DNA from: Methylobacterium sp. 2A
GTDB lineage: Bacteria > Pseudomonadota > Alphaproteobacteria > Rhizobiales > Beijerinckiaceae
Assembly: GCF_009806555.1 (NCBI RefSeq)
Contig: NZ_VUOK01000021.1
Span: forward strand, 372,001 to 436,000
Direction of reading: 5' to 3'
DNA length: 64,000 nt
Below are positions 17,855 through 32,314 of this stretch, in pieces. Below the pieces are notes generated by a model. That model did no database searches. It was not told the DNA's origin and worked only from the letters and a program-made list of their open reading frames with translations. The position numbers were made by a program, and so were the translations under genes. The stretch's first letter is position 1. Each line of letters begins with the position of its first letter.

Positions 17855-18757
17855 ATGAGCGCTCCCGAATCGGTCAAGCCAGACGCCTTCGGATTCGCCC
17901 CGCCCTATGCAGTGGACGAACCCGCGGCGCATACCCTGCCCTTCGTCTTCAATACCGGTCATTCCGGGGCCGTCTACCCCCCGCATTTCATCGCCGCGTC
18001 GCGCCTCGATGCCCTGGCCCTGCGCCGGTCCGAGGATGCCTATGTCGAACGCCTGTTCGCGCCCGTGGTCGAACTCGGCGCGCCGCTGCTGCGGGCGAAC
18101 TTTCCGCGCGCGTTCCTGGATGTGAATCGCGAGCCGTTCGAACTCGACCCGCGCATGTTCGACGGGCGGCTCCCGCCGTTCGCCAATACCCGCTCGATGC
18201 GGGTGGCCGGGGGGCTCGGGACGGTTCCGCGCGTCGTGGCCGATGGCCAGGAGATCTACGCCCGGCGGCTGCCGGTCGAGGAGGCGACCGCGCGGATCGA
18301 GGGGCTCTACAAGCCGTATCACCGGATGCTGCGGAGCTTGATCCAGCGAACGGCCAAGCTTCACGGGCACTGCGTGCTGATCGACTGCCATTCGATGCCG
18401 TCGTCGAGTCTGGGACGCGACGCGGAGATCAAGGCTGATGTCGTCCTCGGGGACCGGTTCGGGACCGCCTGCGCGCCCGCGCTCATCGACGCGTTCGAGG
18501 CCGCGTTCCGAGCCAGGGGCTTTCGCGTCGTGCGCAACAAGCCCTATGCGGGCGGCTTCATCACGGAGCATTACGGCGAGCCGAACCTGGGACGCCACGC
18601 GTTGCAGATCGAGGTCAATCGCGCGCTCTACATGAACGAGAGCAGCCTCGCGACGCATGCCGGCTTTCCCGGGCTCGTCGATGCGCTCCGCGCCATCATC
18701 GTCGCCGCCGCATCCGACCTCGGTGACCTGGCGCCGCGCCGCATGGCCGCCGAATAG
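17855..18757 (+). CDS. N-formylglutamate amidohydrolase
   Basis: 300-residue hydrolase of the HutG2/FGase family, which removes formate from N-formyl-glutamate or related N-formyl or N-acyl amino acids. Family features: FVFNTGHSGAVYPPHF near the N-terminus, NFPRAFLDVNREPFELDP in the middle, and CVLIDCHSMPSS and GDRFGTACAP in the second half, which supply metal-binding His and Asp residues. The ATG at 17855 is chosen because the family N-terminus begins shortly after. No histidine-utilisation genes are adjacent. Confidence 0.9.
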   Translation: MSAPESVKPDAFGFAPPYAVDEPAAHTLPFVFNTGHSGAVYPPHFIAASRLDALALRRSEDAYVERLFAPVVELGAPLLRANFPRAFLDVNREPFELDPRMFDGRLPPFANTRSMRVAGGLGTVPRVVADGQEIYARRLPVEEATARIEGLYKPYHRMLRSLIQRTAKLHGHCVLIDCHSMPSSSLGRDAEIKADVVLGDRFGTACAPALIDAFEAAFRARGFRVVRNKPYAGGFITEHYGEPNLGRHALQIEVNRALYMNESSLATHAGFPGLVDALRAIIVAAASDLGDLAPRRMAAE

Positions 18758-18790
18758 CCCGCCTCTCGGGGCTCTCCGCTCCCGACATAG

Positions 18791-18818
18791 AAAAAAGGCC
18801 ACTCCCGAAGGAGCGGCC
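18791..18818 (-). terminator. Rho-independent terminator (sRNA candidate / galU)
   Basis: On the minus strand a nine-base stem GGCCGCTCC/GGAGTGGCC (one A-C mismatch) closes a TTCG tetraloop and is followed directly by six T residues. It ends transcription coming from the small RNA candidate and, if reading continues, from galU. Confidence 0.85.
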
Positions 18819-18898
18819 CGAAGTCTAGGGAGGAAACGCCCAAGAAGGGCAGCGAGACCGCGACGCCATCGCGATCTCGCAATGCACAAAATAAAGTG
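18791..18898 (-). ncRNA. Candidate trans-acting small RNA with anti-Shine-Dalgarno loop
   Basis: About 105 bases on the minus strand between two convergent genes. Read 5' to 3', it begins near 18898, then forms a 12-bp stem with a five-base loop (18880-18852, one G-U pair) and a small GCCC/GGGC hairpin (18850-18838). Next is an unpaired TTTCCTCCC (18836-18828) complementary to ribosome-binding sites, and then an intrinsic terminator. This architecture resembles alphaproteobacterial small RNAs with CCUCC motifs, such as the cuckoo/CcsR group. It could instead be the 3' UTR of galU, processed or not. Confidence 0.55.
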
Positions 18899-18976
18899 CG
18901 GCGCACAAAACGCAAGGGCTAAATCGCCGATCGCACCGCATCTGGCGCATACCTGCCTCGCGCCCGGCGGCCCTGA

Positions 18977-19846
18977 TCAGCCGTGTTCCTTCAGGAGCTT
19001 GGCGATCTCCGCCCTCAGCGGGTCGGCAAGGTCCTTCCGCTCCAGGGCATAGGCGAGGTTCGCCACGAGGAAGCCGAGCTTGGATCCGGTGTCGTAGGTC
19101 CGGCCCTCGTAGTGCATGCCGAAGAAATCCTGGGTTGCCATCAGGTCGATCATGGCATCGGTGAGCTGGATCTCGCCGCCCGCACCCTTCTTGCCGTGCT
19201 CGAGAATCCCGAAGATTTCCGGCTGCAGGATGTAGCGACCGGAGATGATGAAGTTCGACGGCGCGGTGCCCTGCTTGGGCTTCTCCACCATGCCGGTGAT
19301 CCGGAACGATTGCCCGTAGGTCTCGCCGACGCTGACGATCCCGTATTGGTGGGTCTCTTCGGGCGGCACTTCCTCGACCGCGATGATGTTGCCGCCGTGG
19401 CGCTCGTAGGTCGCCAGCATCTGCTGCATGCAGCCCCGGCTCAGCATGTCCGGGAGCAGCACCGCGAAGGGCTCGTCCCCGATGATCTCGCGGGCGCACC
19501 AGACCGCGTGGCCGAGCCCGAGGGGCGCCTGCTGGCGGGTGAAGCTCGTCTGCCCGGCCTTCGGAAGGTCCTTCTTCAGTTCCTCGAAGGCGGCCGTCTT
19601 GCCCCGCTCCTGCAGCGTGCGATCGAGTTCATACGCGATGTCGAAATGGTCCTCGATGACCGCCTTGCCGCGTCCGGTCACGAACACGAAATGCTCGATT
19701 CCGGCCTCCCGGGCCTCGTCGACGACGTGCTGGACCACAGGCCGATCGACGACCGTGAGCATTTCCTTCGGGACCGCCTTGGTCGCTGGCAGGAAGCGCG
19801 TGCCCAGGCCCGCGACGGGCAGGACGGCCTTGCGGATCGGTTTCAT
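18977..19846 (-). CDS. galU: UTP-glucose-1-phosphate uridylyltransferase
   Basis: 289-residue cytosolic enzyme making UDP-glucose from UTP and glucose 1-phosphate, feeding cell-surface polysaccharide synthesis. The nucleotide-binding signature [27 protein letters not shown] is at the N-terminus. [12 protein letters not shown] and the glucose-contact stretch [18 protein letters not shown] follow. Length is normal. It is transcribed away from galE, which uses its product, across a 334-bp shared upstream region. Confidence 0.95.
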   Translation of the reverse strand: MKPIRKAVLPVAGLGTRFLPATKAVPKEMLTVVDRPVVQHVVDEAREAGIEHFVFVTGRGKAVIEDHFDIAYELDRTLQERGKTAAFEELKKDLPKAGQTSFTRQQAPLGLGHAVWCAREIIGDEPFAVLLPDMLSRGCMQQMLATYERHGGNIIAVEEVPPEETHQYGIVSVGETYGQSFRITGMVEKPKQGTAPSNFIISGRYILQPEIFGILEHGKKGAGGEIQLTDAMIDLMATQDFFGMHYEGRTYDTGSKLGFLVANLAYALERKDLADPLRAEIAKLLKEHG

Positions 19847-20180
19847 CGATCGGTAACCCCAAGGACTGAATGAAAAGATGTGAGCAACGATTCAAGCGAC
19901 TGGCTCGACGCGCTTCATGTCGGAACGGGACCCGCATTCCGGACGGGCGCCGCACTGAGACAGATTCATGTGAGGCGTCGCAAGAGCCGGATGTGGATAG
20001 TAAGAGGCCGTGTCCCGTAAATATAGCGTCTGCAACCACGTAAGACGGCTTATTGCGTGCCCGGCGGAAGTGGACACCGGTCCGGCGCAAGAGAGCGCAC
20101 CACAACAAAGGTTTAGAGCGGCGCGCGGTTGCAATGCAATCGTCTCCGGCCCTAATGGCGGCGGCATCTAGGGAGATGAC
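19847..20180. other. Divergent galU-galE intergenic region
   Basis: 334 bp that must hold both promoters. It also contains the dispersed repeat listed at 20065-20120. An AT-richer patch near 20015-20030 (GTAAATATAG) could be a -10 region for one of the genes. I see no convincing open frame. Confidence 0.5.
20065..20120. repeat. Dispersed palindromic repeat of the Rhizobiales type
   Basis: The sequence runs GGAAGTGGACACCGGTCC, GGCGCAAGAGAGCGC, a CCACAACAAAG stretch, then GTTTAGAGCG. Read on the other strand it begins CGCTCTAAACC and ends GGTGTCCACTTCC. This matches in outline the extragenic palindromic repeats (RIME-like) found in many copies in Rhizobium, Bradyrhizobium and Methylobacterium genomes. 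It contains a GCGC/GCGC hairpin. Only one copy is seen in this window, so the repeat call rests on recalled similarity. Confidence 0.45.
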
Positions 20181-21173
20181 ATGGCGGTCCTTGTGACGGG
20201 CGGTGCCGGATATATCGGCAGCCACATGGTTCTGGCGCTGCTCGATGCCGGCCACGAGGAGGTCATCGTCCTCGACGATCTCTCGACAGGCTTCGACTGG
20301 GCCGTGCCGGAGGGCGTCAAGCTCGTGGTCGGCGACGTGGCCGACCAAGCCCTCGTCACGCAGACGATCCTGCAGCACCGGATCGACGCGCTGGCCCATT
20401 TCGCGGCCAAGATCGTCGTCCCCGAATCCGTGTCGGACCCGCTCGGCTACTACCTCGCCAACACGGTGAAGACCCGCGCGCTGATCGAGGGTGCGGTCCG
20501 GGCCGGCGTGCGGCACGTGATCTTCTCCTCGACGGCGGCCGTCTACGGCGAGCCGGAGGTGGTGCCGGTCCCCGAGGATCTGCCGCTGAAGCCGATCAAC
20601 CCCTACGGCCGCTCCAAGCTCATGAGCGAGTGGATGATCGCCGATGCGGCGGCGGCCCACGACTTCACCTACGTGATCCTGCGCTACTTCAACGTCGCGG
20701 GCGCCGATCCCGAGGGCCGCTCCGGCCAGTCGACGCCGAACGCCACCCACCTGATCAAGGTCGCCACGCAGGCAGCGCTCGGCCGGCGCGAGCGCCTCGA
20801 CGTCTACGGCACCGACTACCCGACGCCGGACGGCTCGTGCCTGCGCGACTACATCCAGGTCTCGGACCTCGCCGAGGCCCACCGGGTCGCGCTCGATCAC
20901 CTGCGGAAGGGCGGCGAGAGCCTGACGCTGAATTGCGGCTATGGGCGCGGCTACTCGGTGCTCGACGTCATCGAGGTGGTGAAGCGGATCTCCGGCCGCG
21001 ACTTCCCGGTGCGGCTCTGCCCGCGGCGCCCCGGCGACCCGGCCCAGATCGTGGCCGAGGCGGGGCTCATCCGGGAGCGGCTGGGCTGGCAGCCGCGCCA
21101 CGACGATCTCGACGCGATCGTGGGTCAGGCGCTCGCCTGGGAGGATCACCTGACCAAGCGCAACCGGATCTGA
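20181..21173 (+). CDS. galE: UDP-glucose 4-epimerase
   Basis: 330-residue NAD-dependent short-chain dehydrogenase that interconverts UDP-glucose and UDP-galactose. The Rossmann motif GGAGYIGSH is at residues 7-15. The catalytic triad is visible as Ser/Thr in IFSSTAAVYGEPE and Tyr-Lys in NPYGRSKLMSE (YxxxK). RYFNVAGADPEGRSGQ and CLRDYIQVSDLAEAH are GalE signatures. The next gene starts six bases after the stop, so galE probably heads an operon with the transglycosylase gene. Confidence 0.95.
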   Translation: MAVLVTGGAGYIGSHMVLALLDAGHEEVIVLDDLSTGFDWAVPEGVKLVVGDVADQALVTQTILQHRIDALAHFAAKIVVPESVSDPLGYYLANTVKTRALIEGAVRAGVRHVIFSSTAAVYGEPEVVPVPEDLPLKPINPYGRSKLMSEWMIADAAAAHDFTYVILRYFNVAGADPEGRSGQSTPNATHLIKVATQAALGRRERLDVYGTDYPTPDGSCLRDYIQVSDLAEAHRVALDHLRKGGESLTLNCGYGRGYSVLDVIEVVKRISGRDFPVRLCPRRPGDPAQIVAEAGLIRERLGWQPRHDDLDAIVGQALAWEDHLTKRNRI

Positions 21174-21178
21174 CCGGG

Positions 21179-22381
21179 GTGCTGTCGCGGCGGGCCTTGC
21201 TTGCGGCCGGTCTGTGCTTTTCGGGCGCAGCACATGCGAAGGAGCGCGCGCGCGCCGACAGCGCGTTCCTGGCCTTCGTCGAAGCCCTGCGCCCCGACGC
21301 GGCTGCCCGGGGCGTGACGCCTCAGACCTTCGAGGCCGCCTTCCGCGGGATCGTGGCGCCGGATTCCGCCGTCCTGGCGCGGACACACCGCCAGAGCGAG
21401 TTCGTCCGGCCGGTCTGGGATTATCTGGTCGGGGCGGTCTCCGGCGGACGGATCGCCCGAGGCCGTGCGCGCGCCGCCACGCTGGTTACGACGCTCCAGG
21501 CGATCGAGGGCCGATACGGCGTGCCAGGCCCCGTGGTGCTGGCCATCTGGGGCGTCGAATCCGATTTCGGCGCCAGCGCCGGCGATGTCCCGACCATCCG
21601 CGCCCTGGCGACCCTCGCAGCCGCAGGTCATCGCGGCACCCTGTTCCGGGACGAGCTGCTCGCGGCCCTGACCATCCTGCAGCGGGGCGATGTCACGCCG
21701 GACCGGATGAGCGGAAGCTGGGCGGGGGCGATGGGGCAGGTCCAGTTCCTGCCCTCCACCTATCTGGCGCAGGCCGTCGATTTCGACGGGGACGGCCATC
21801 GCGACATCTGGGCCAGCGCGCCGGATTCGCTGGCCTCGATCGCGGCCTATCTCAAGGATCTCGGCTGGGATCCGGCCCTGTCCTGGGGTTACGAGGTGCG
21901 CCTGCCGGAGGGTTTCGATCTGGCGCGCTACGCGGGCGATCTGGCGGATTTCACCGCGCGGGGCGTCCGGCGGGCGGATGGCGGTCCGCTGCCGTCGCGG
22001 GGGCGCGCCAGCCTGTTCCTGCCCGGCGGGCTCGGGGCGCCGGCCTTCCTGATCACCGACAATTTCGAGGTGATCCGGGGCTACAACACCTCGGATTCCT
22101 ACGCGCTGGCCGTCGGTCATCTCGCCGACAGGCTGGGGGGCGGGCCGCCGCTGGCCGCTCCCTGGCCGGCGGCGCCGGGCCTCGACGGGCCGGGCCTTCG
22201 GAAGCTTCAGGTGGGGCTCGCGTCGGCCGGCCTCTACGACGGGCCGACGGATGGCCGCGCCGGGCCCAAACTGCGCGAGGCGGTGCGACGCTATCAGATT
22301 CGCGCGGGCCTGCCGGCCGACGGCTACGCCACCGCCACGCTCCTCGCCCATGTCGTGGGCCAGACGGCGCCCCGACCCTGA
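21179..22381 (+). CDS. Lytic murein transglycosylase, MltB family, with peptidoglycan-binding domain
   Basis: 400-residue exported enzyme that cleaves peptidoglycan between MurNAc and GlcNAc. It starts at GTG 21179 and has a short signal peptide (SRRALLAAGLCFSGAAHA). The catalytic glutamate is E127 in LAIWGVESDFGA, followed by GAMGQVQFLPSTYLAQAVDFDGDGH, both typical of MltB/SLT_2. The C-terminal 60 residues (GLRKLQVGLASAGLYDGPTD) form a PG_binding_1 domain. It is six bases downstream of galE. No lipobox cysteine is evident, so it is probably soluble and periplasmic. Confidence 0.92.
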   Translation: MLSRRALLAAGLCFSGAAHAKERARADSAFLAFVEALRPDAAARGVTPQTFEAAFRGIVAPDSAVLARTHRQSEFVRPVWDYLVGAVSGGRIARGRARAATLVTTLQAIEGRYGVPGPVVLAIWGVESDFGASAGDVPTIRALATLAAAGHRGTLFRDELLAALTILQRGDVTPDRMSGSWAGAMGQVQFLPSTYLAQAVDFDGDGHRDIWASAPDSLASIAAYLKDLGWDPALSWGYEVRLPEGFDLARYAGDLADFTARGVRRADGGPLPSRGRASLFLPGGLGAPAFLITDNFEVIRGYNTSDSYALAVGHLADRLGGGPPLAAPWPAAPGLDGPGLRKLQVGLASAGLYDGPTDGRAGPKLREAVRRYQIRAGLPADGYATATLLAHVVGQTAPRP

Positions 22382-22467
22382 TGCGGTGCGCGCGTTTAGA
22401 CCCGGAAACGACTTCGCCCTATAGTGGGCTCGTTTCGGACGGCTCCGTTCGACGTGAAGAGTGCGGG

Positions 22468-23895
22468 ATGCGCATGAAAGTCGCTGGTCGGCGCGGCTCA
22501 AGACGGCCCGGGCACTTGGGGTTGGTTGCCGCGCTGTGGCTTGTGGGCCTTCCGCTGTTCGGTGCTGCGCCGGCCTTCGCCCAATGGGGCGACGGCTATC
22601 AGCAGCCCGGCAACGGCAGCTACTACGAGGCTCCGCCGCGGCGCCGCTCCCGGGACGCGTATTACCGGGATGACGGAACCTACGGGCGGCAGCCCCGCTA
22701 CGCGCCGCCGCAAGAAGCGCCGCGCCAGTTCTACTGGCCCTGGGAGGACCGCCCGCAACCCGTCGCCCCCCCGCCGGAGCGGACCTATCGGGCGCCGCGT
22801 CCCCGCAGTTACGGCCCCGCCGAAACGCAGCGCCCCGCACCGGCGATCAAGCGCCGGGTGCGTCCCGCCCGGGCTCCGACACCGCCGAAACCCGCAATCG
22901 CCAAGACCGAGCCGCACGTGCAGATCGCGGTGTTCGGCGATTCGCTCGCAGATCACCTCGCCAAGGGCCTCGACGACGTGTTCGAGGACAATGCCGACGT
23001 CGCCGTGATCGACCGCGCCAAGGGCGACAGCGGGCTCGTGCGCAAGGACGTGGTCGACTGGCCGAAGGTGGCGCAGGATTACCTGCAGGCGAACCCGAAG
23101 GTCCGCTACGCCCTGGTCATGCTGGGCGCCAACGACCGGCAGCCGATCCGCGATGGCGAGGAGACGGTCGAGCCTCTGACCGATCGCTGGCGTAGCCTGT
23201 ACCGGGCGCGGGTCGATGCCCTCGTGAAGGTGTTCACCGACCGGAAGCTGCCGCTGGTCTGGGTCGGGCTGCCGCCGATGCAGAGCGAATCCTTGAGCCG
23301 CGACCTCGCCTCGATCAACGACATCGTGCGCGACAGCGTGACCAAGGCCGGCGCGACCTATGTCGACATCTGGCCGGGCTTTGTCGACGACCGGGACCGC
23401 TACGCCGCCTCGGGACCGGATCCGGAAGGACAGATCGCGAAGCTCCGCACCGCCGACGGCGTCCATTTCACGAAAGCCGGCGATCGGAAGCTCGCGCATT
23501 TCGCCGATGTCGAGCTGAAGCGCCTGATGGGCACCGCACCGGCGCAGGCCGATCAGCCGTCCGCCGCCGTGACCCCGAGCGGCGCGCCCGCGGCCGCGGC
23601 CCCGAGCCTCGACGGCACCGGGCAGCCCACCGATACGGCGGCGATCGACCGGCAGATCACCGCCATGCTGCCGAGCCTGCCCGAGCCCCCCGGCGTCCCG
23701 GCACTGCCCGTAAAGCCCGCGGCCGGACCGGTCGTGCCGCTGAGCCGGACGGAAGTTTCGCCCGGCGGAGCCTTGCTGAATGGTCGCCCGCGCGAGGCGG
23801 ACAGTTTCGGGACCGTGGAGCGGACGCTGCTGCGCGGGAACGCGCCGATGCCGCAGCCCGGGCGGGCCGACGATTTCCGATGGCCCCCCGGCTGA
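22468..23895 (+). CDS. SGNH/GDSL hydrolase, DUF459-like, with Pro-rich linker
   Basis: 475-residue exported protein. A signal peptide (LGLVAALWLVGLPLFGAAPAFAQ) is followed by about 110 residues rich in Pro, Arg and Tyr, probably a flexible or cell-wall spacer. The hydrolase domain then begins with VFGDSLADHLAKGL (catalytic Ser159). Block III is MLGANDRQPI, and the Asp-His pair is D330 and H333 in DGVHFTKAGDRKLA. A Pro/Ala-rich tail follows. The DUF459 group is thought to deacylate or acylate envelope glycans. Its place after galE and mltB supports an envelope role; the substrate is unknown. Confidence 0.85.
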   Translation: MRMKVAGRRGSRRPGHLGLVAALWLVGLPLFGAAPAFAQWGDGYQQPGNGSYYEAPPRRRSRDAYYRDDGTYGRQPRYAPPQEAPRQFYWPWEDRPQPVAPPPERTYRAPRPRSYGPAETQRPAPAIKRRVRPARAPTPPKPAIAKTEPHVQIAVFGDSLADHLAKGLDDVFEDNADVAVIDRAKGDSGLVRKDVVDWPKVAQDYLQANPKVRYALVMLGANDRQPIRDGEETVEPLTDRWRSLYRARVDALVKVFTDRKLPLVWVGLPPMQSESLSRDLASINDIVRDSVTKAGATYVDIWPGFVDDRDRYAASGPDPEGQIAKLRTADGVHFTKAGDRKLAHFADVELKRLMGTAPAQADQPSAAVTPSGAPAAAAPSLDGTGQPTDTAAIDRQITAMLPSLPEPPGVPALPVKPAAGPVVPLSRTEVSPGGALLNGRPREADSFGTVERTLLRGNAPMPQPGRADDFRWPPG

Positions 23896-23923
23896 CGCCG
23901 GGAGGCTTCGTCGTAGCGTGCAC

Positions 23924-25357
<1,434 letters not shown>

Positions 25358-25425
25358 CGATCAGTCCAATCGCGCCGCTATGTCTCTCGCCGGATGGCTT
25401 TGCCGTATCAAGGAGAACCGCACGG

Positions 25426-25827
25426 TTAGGACCGCAGCCAGTTCTCGATCGTTAGCCCGCTGATCCGCGCGAACTCCCTCGTGTTGTCGGTTACCAGGAC
25501 GCTCGCATCGGCGAGCGCCTGCGTTGCGATGAGCAGGTCGTTGGCCCCGACCGGCGTCCCGGCCTGCTCGAGCCCGAGACGCAGCTTTGCGTCGATGCTG
25601 TCATGCGGCGGCTGCCAGGGTGTGATCGGGATGGTGTCCAGCACCGCCTCGATCTGCCGCGACAGCCGCTCGGATCCCTTTCGAAGCGCACCGTAGCGGA
25701 GTTCGGCCGCAACGATGGCGCTCGTATAAATGCCCGCCTCGCCGATCTCCCGGATCCGCTCCGCCACCGATCCCCGCGGCGACCGGATCAGCGCCGAAAG
25801 GATGTTGGTGTCGAGCAGGTAGCGCAT
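25426..25827 (-). CDS. vapC: VapC-family PIN-domain toxin
   Basis: 133-residue ribonuclease toxin of a type II toxin-antitoxin system. The PIN active-site acids are visible: Asp6 in LLDTN, Glu in SAIVAAELRYG, Asp in VGANDLLIATQAL and Asp in VLVTDN. It probably cleaves tRNA or rRNA when released from VapB; that target range is family knowledge. The start codon directly follows the vapB stop. It sits inside the glutamate synthase operon. Confidence 0.92.
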   Translation of the reverse strand: MRYLLDTNILSALIRSPRGSVAERIREIGEAGIYTSAIVAAELRYGALRKGSERLSRQIEAVLDTIPITPWQPPHDSIDAKLRLGLEQAGTPVGANDLLIATQALADASVLVTDNTREFARISGLTIENWLRS

Positions 25828-26070
25828 TCAGAGCCGGACATCCTCCGGCACTGGATCCGCGATGTCTGGCCACGTCTCATCGAGATCGGCCAGGCCATCG
25901 AGGACCGACAGGAGGGACGGACGGCAGACCGGTTCGAGGACGAGCCGCGCCCGGTCCTGCCGCAGCAGCGCCTCCTCGCCGCCGAGCACGAAGCCCGGGG
26001 GGATGTCGAGGCGCTGCCCGGTCTCGGTCTCGGTCTTGACGAGGCGAACCCGTGCCACCTGCCCGTCCAT
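25828..26070 (-). CDS. vapB: VapB-family antitoxin
   Basis: 80-residue partner of the VapC toxin. The N-terminus VARVRLVKTETETGQRLDIPPGF resembles the AbrB/VagC-type swapped-hairpin DNA-binding domain, and the acidic C-terminus (LADLDETWPDIADPVPED) would be the toxin-neutralising tail. It starts nine bases after the gltB stop and ends immediately before vapC. VapB proteins usually repress their own promoter; no separate promoter space exists here, so the pair may depend on gltB transcription or on a promoter inside gltB. Confidence 0.85.
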   Translation of the reverse strand: MDGQVARVRLVKTETETGQRLDIPPGFVLGGEEALLRQDRARLVLEPVCRPSLLSVLDGLADLDETWPDIADPVPEDVRL

Positions 26071-26079
26071 CCGTCTCCC

Positions 26080-30795
<4,716 letters not shown>

Positions 30796-31364
30796 GCTTC
30801 GATTCGTCCTTCCCTCGACACCGTCCGTTCATGAGCGCCCCGCTCATGACCTTGCGAGCATGTTTCGTGCCCGTGAGCCGTCGGCGCCAGCCATCCCGAC
30901 CTCATGTCGCAGGCCATCCGGCCGGTCCGAGGGGACACGTCCATCGGCTTGCGTTCATCGAGGACCCGGACCGCTCGATGAGCGGCGCGCTGGCGCGCCC
31001 GTATCCGTCTGCCGAAAACCTCGCCCGCGCGCGAGACGGCGACGGCCGGTGCACGGCCGATGGGACAGTTGTGCTGTCCTAAGTCGCGAAATTGCCAGAT
31101 TGAAATGCTTTCAGCAAGTGACCGCCGGTGAGCCTTGAGCCGGGCACGGACACGAGCGCTGGAACGAGCCGTGGGTCGCCTGTCGGACTGTCCCGTCCAG
31201 CCTCCGCAATCTCGCCCGAATCGGACGCTCTACCCGGGGGGCCGAGCACAAGCGGCATGCGGGGCAACGACCCTGCCGGCATGGTCGAGGTCCGGGTTCC
31301 ACCGGCCCGGACCATGCCGGGACCGGATACTCTGCCGGGTCTCCAACGGGAACGCACCAGAGTG
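30796..31364. other. Divergent region between gltB and the exported-protein gene
   Basis: About 570 bp. It must hold the gltB promoter and that of the rightward gene. A perfect inverted repeat CATGAGCG/CGCTCATG lies near 30834-30853, about 40-60 bp upstream of gltB, and could be an operator or a leader hairpin. Open frames here look like chance GC-rich frames. Confidence 0.4.
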
Positions 31365-32237
31365 ATGATCACGAGCAGGACGGCCGCGCGCCTTCGAATC
31401 ACGACGACACGGGCCCTCTGCGCCGCGCTCCTGTCCGGCGGCGCGCTGCTGGGCCTCTGCCGCGGCGCCAGCGCGCAATTCGTCTTCGAGGAAGAGGTCG
31501 TGCCCCCGCGCGTCGTGGCGTGGCGCCTGGCCGACCAGGGCTTCACCGGCCTGAGCCGCCCGCGCTTCAACGGCCGCGTCTACGTGGTCGAGGCCGTAAG
31601 CCCCGCGGGCATGCCGATGCGCCTGTTCGTCGATCCGGGATCCGGTGGGATCATCGGTCGCCAGCGTCTCGGCGCGCCCGACACCTACGCGCGGCTGGAG
31701 CGTCCCGCCCCCGGATTCGGCTGGACCGAGGAGGATACCGGACCCCGGCGCGTCCTTCGGCCCCTCCCGGGGGAGGCGGCGCCAGCCCCTCGGCTCGACC
31801 GCCATCCGGCCGGTACGGCCGCGCTACCCCAGACCAACCCTGACGGCATCAATCCTGACAGCGTCGGCCGAAGCGCCAAGCCGCGGAAGGTTGTGCGCGC
31901 CGTACCGTCACGCAATCCCGAGTCGCGCGCAGCGCACCGGATCTCCCCCGAGGCGCCGGCCCCGAAAATCACTCCCACGGATGCAGCCAAGGTCGAACCG
32001 AAGGTCGACACGGCGCCCGAGACCAAGTCGGCGGCCATCGAGAAGGCGCCGCCCGCAAACCCAGCCTCACGTCCGGAAGAGACAGCCAAGCCGGACGCCC
32101 ACGCCATGGCGGATGCAGCCAAGCCCGCCGCCAAGGAGTGGAAGGATCCGCCAGCCGACAGAAAGCCGGTGCGAGTGATCGGCGGCGCCACCATCGTGCC
32201 GGGCCCCTCTGAGAAGGAGCCGGCGGCGGCGCAATAG
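31365..32237 (+). CDS. Exported protein of unknown function, Pro/Lys/Ala-rich C-terminal half
   Basis: 290-residue protein with a signal peptide (TRALCAALLSGGALLGLCRGASAQ). The first 110 mature residues look folded (VVAWRLADQGFTGLSRPRF, then RVYVVEAVSPAGMPMRLFVDP), somewhat like a PepSY/YpeB-type or SPOR-adjacent module. The rest is a low-complexity tail rich in Pro, Ala, Lys and Glu, likely disordered. The start at 31365 is the one that leaves the signal peptide at the N-terminus; the frame stays open further upstream. I do not recognise the family. It stands alone between gltB and fdhD. Confidence 0.7.
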   Translation: MITSRTAARLRITTTRALCAALLSGGALLGLCRGASAQFVFEEEVVPPRVVAWRLADQGFTGLSRPRFNGRVYVVEAVSPAGMPMRLFVDPGSGGIIGRQRLGAPDTYARLERPAPGFGWTEEDTGPRRVLRPLPGEAAPAPRLDRHPAGTAALPQTNPDGINPDSVGRSAKPRKVVRAVPSRNPESRAAHRISPEAPAPKITPTDAAKVEPKVDTAPETKSAAIEKAPPANPASRPEETAKPDAHAMADAAKPAAKEWKDPPADRKPVRVIGGATIVPGPSEKEPAAAQ

Positions 32238-32314
32238 GGCTTCGGTGCTTCGGGGCGGATGACGGAACCGTCGCGAGGCGCGGGGTCTCCAGCGTCTGGC
32301 TTGACCGTCTTGCA

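Noticed and set aside
19892-20167. 91-codon frame in the galU-galE gap
   Set aside because: It overlaps the dispersed repeat and both promoter regions and has no start signal.
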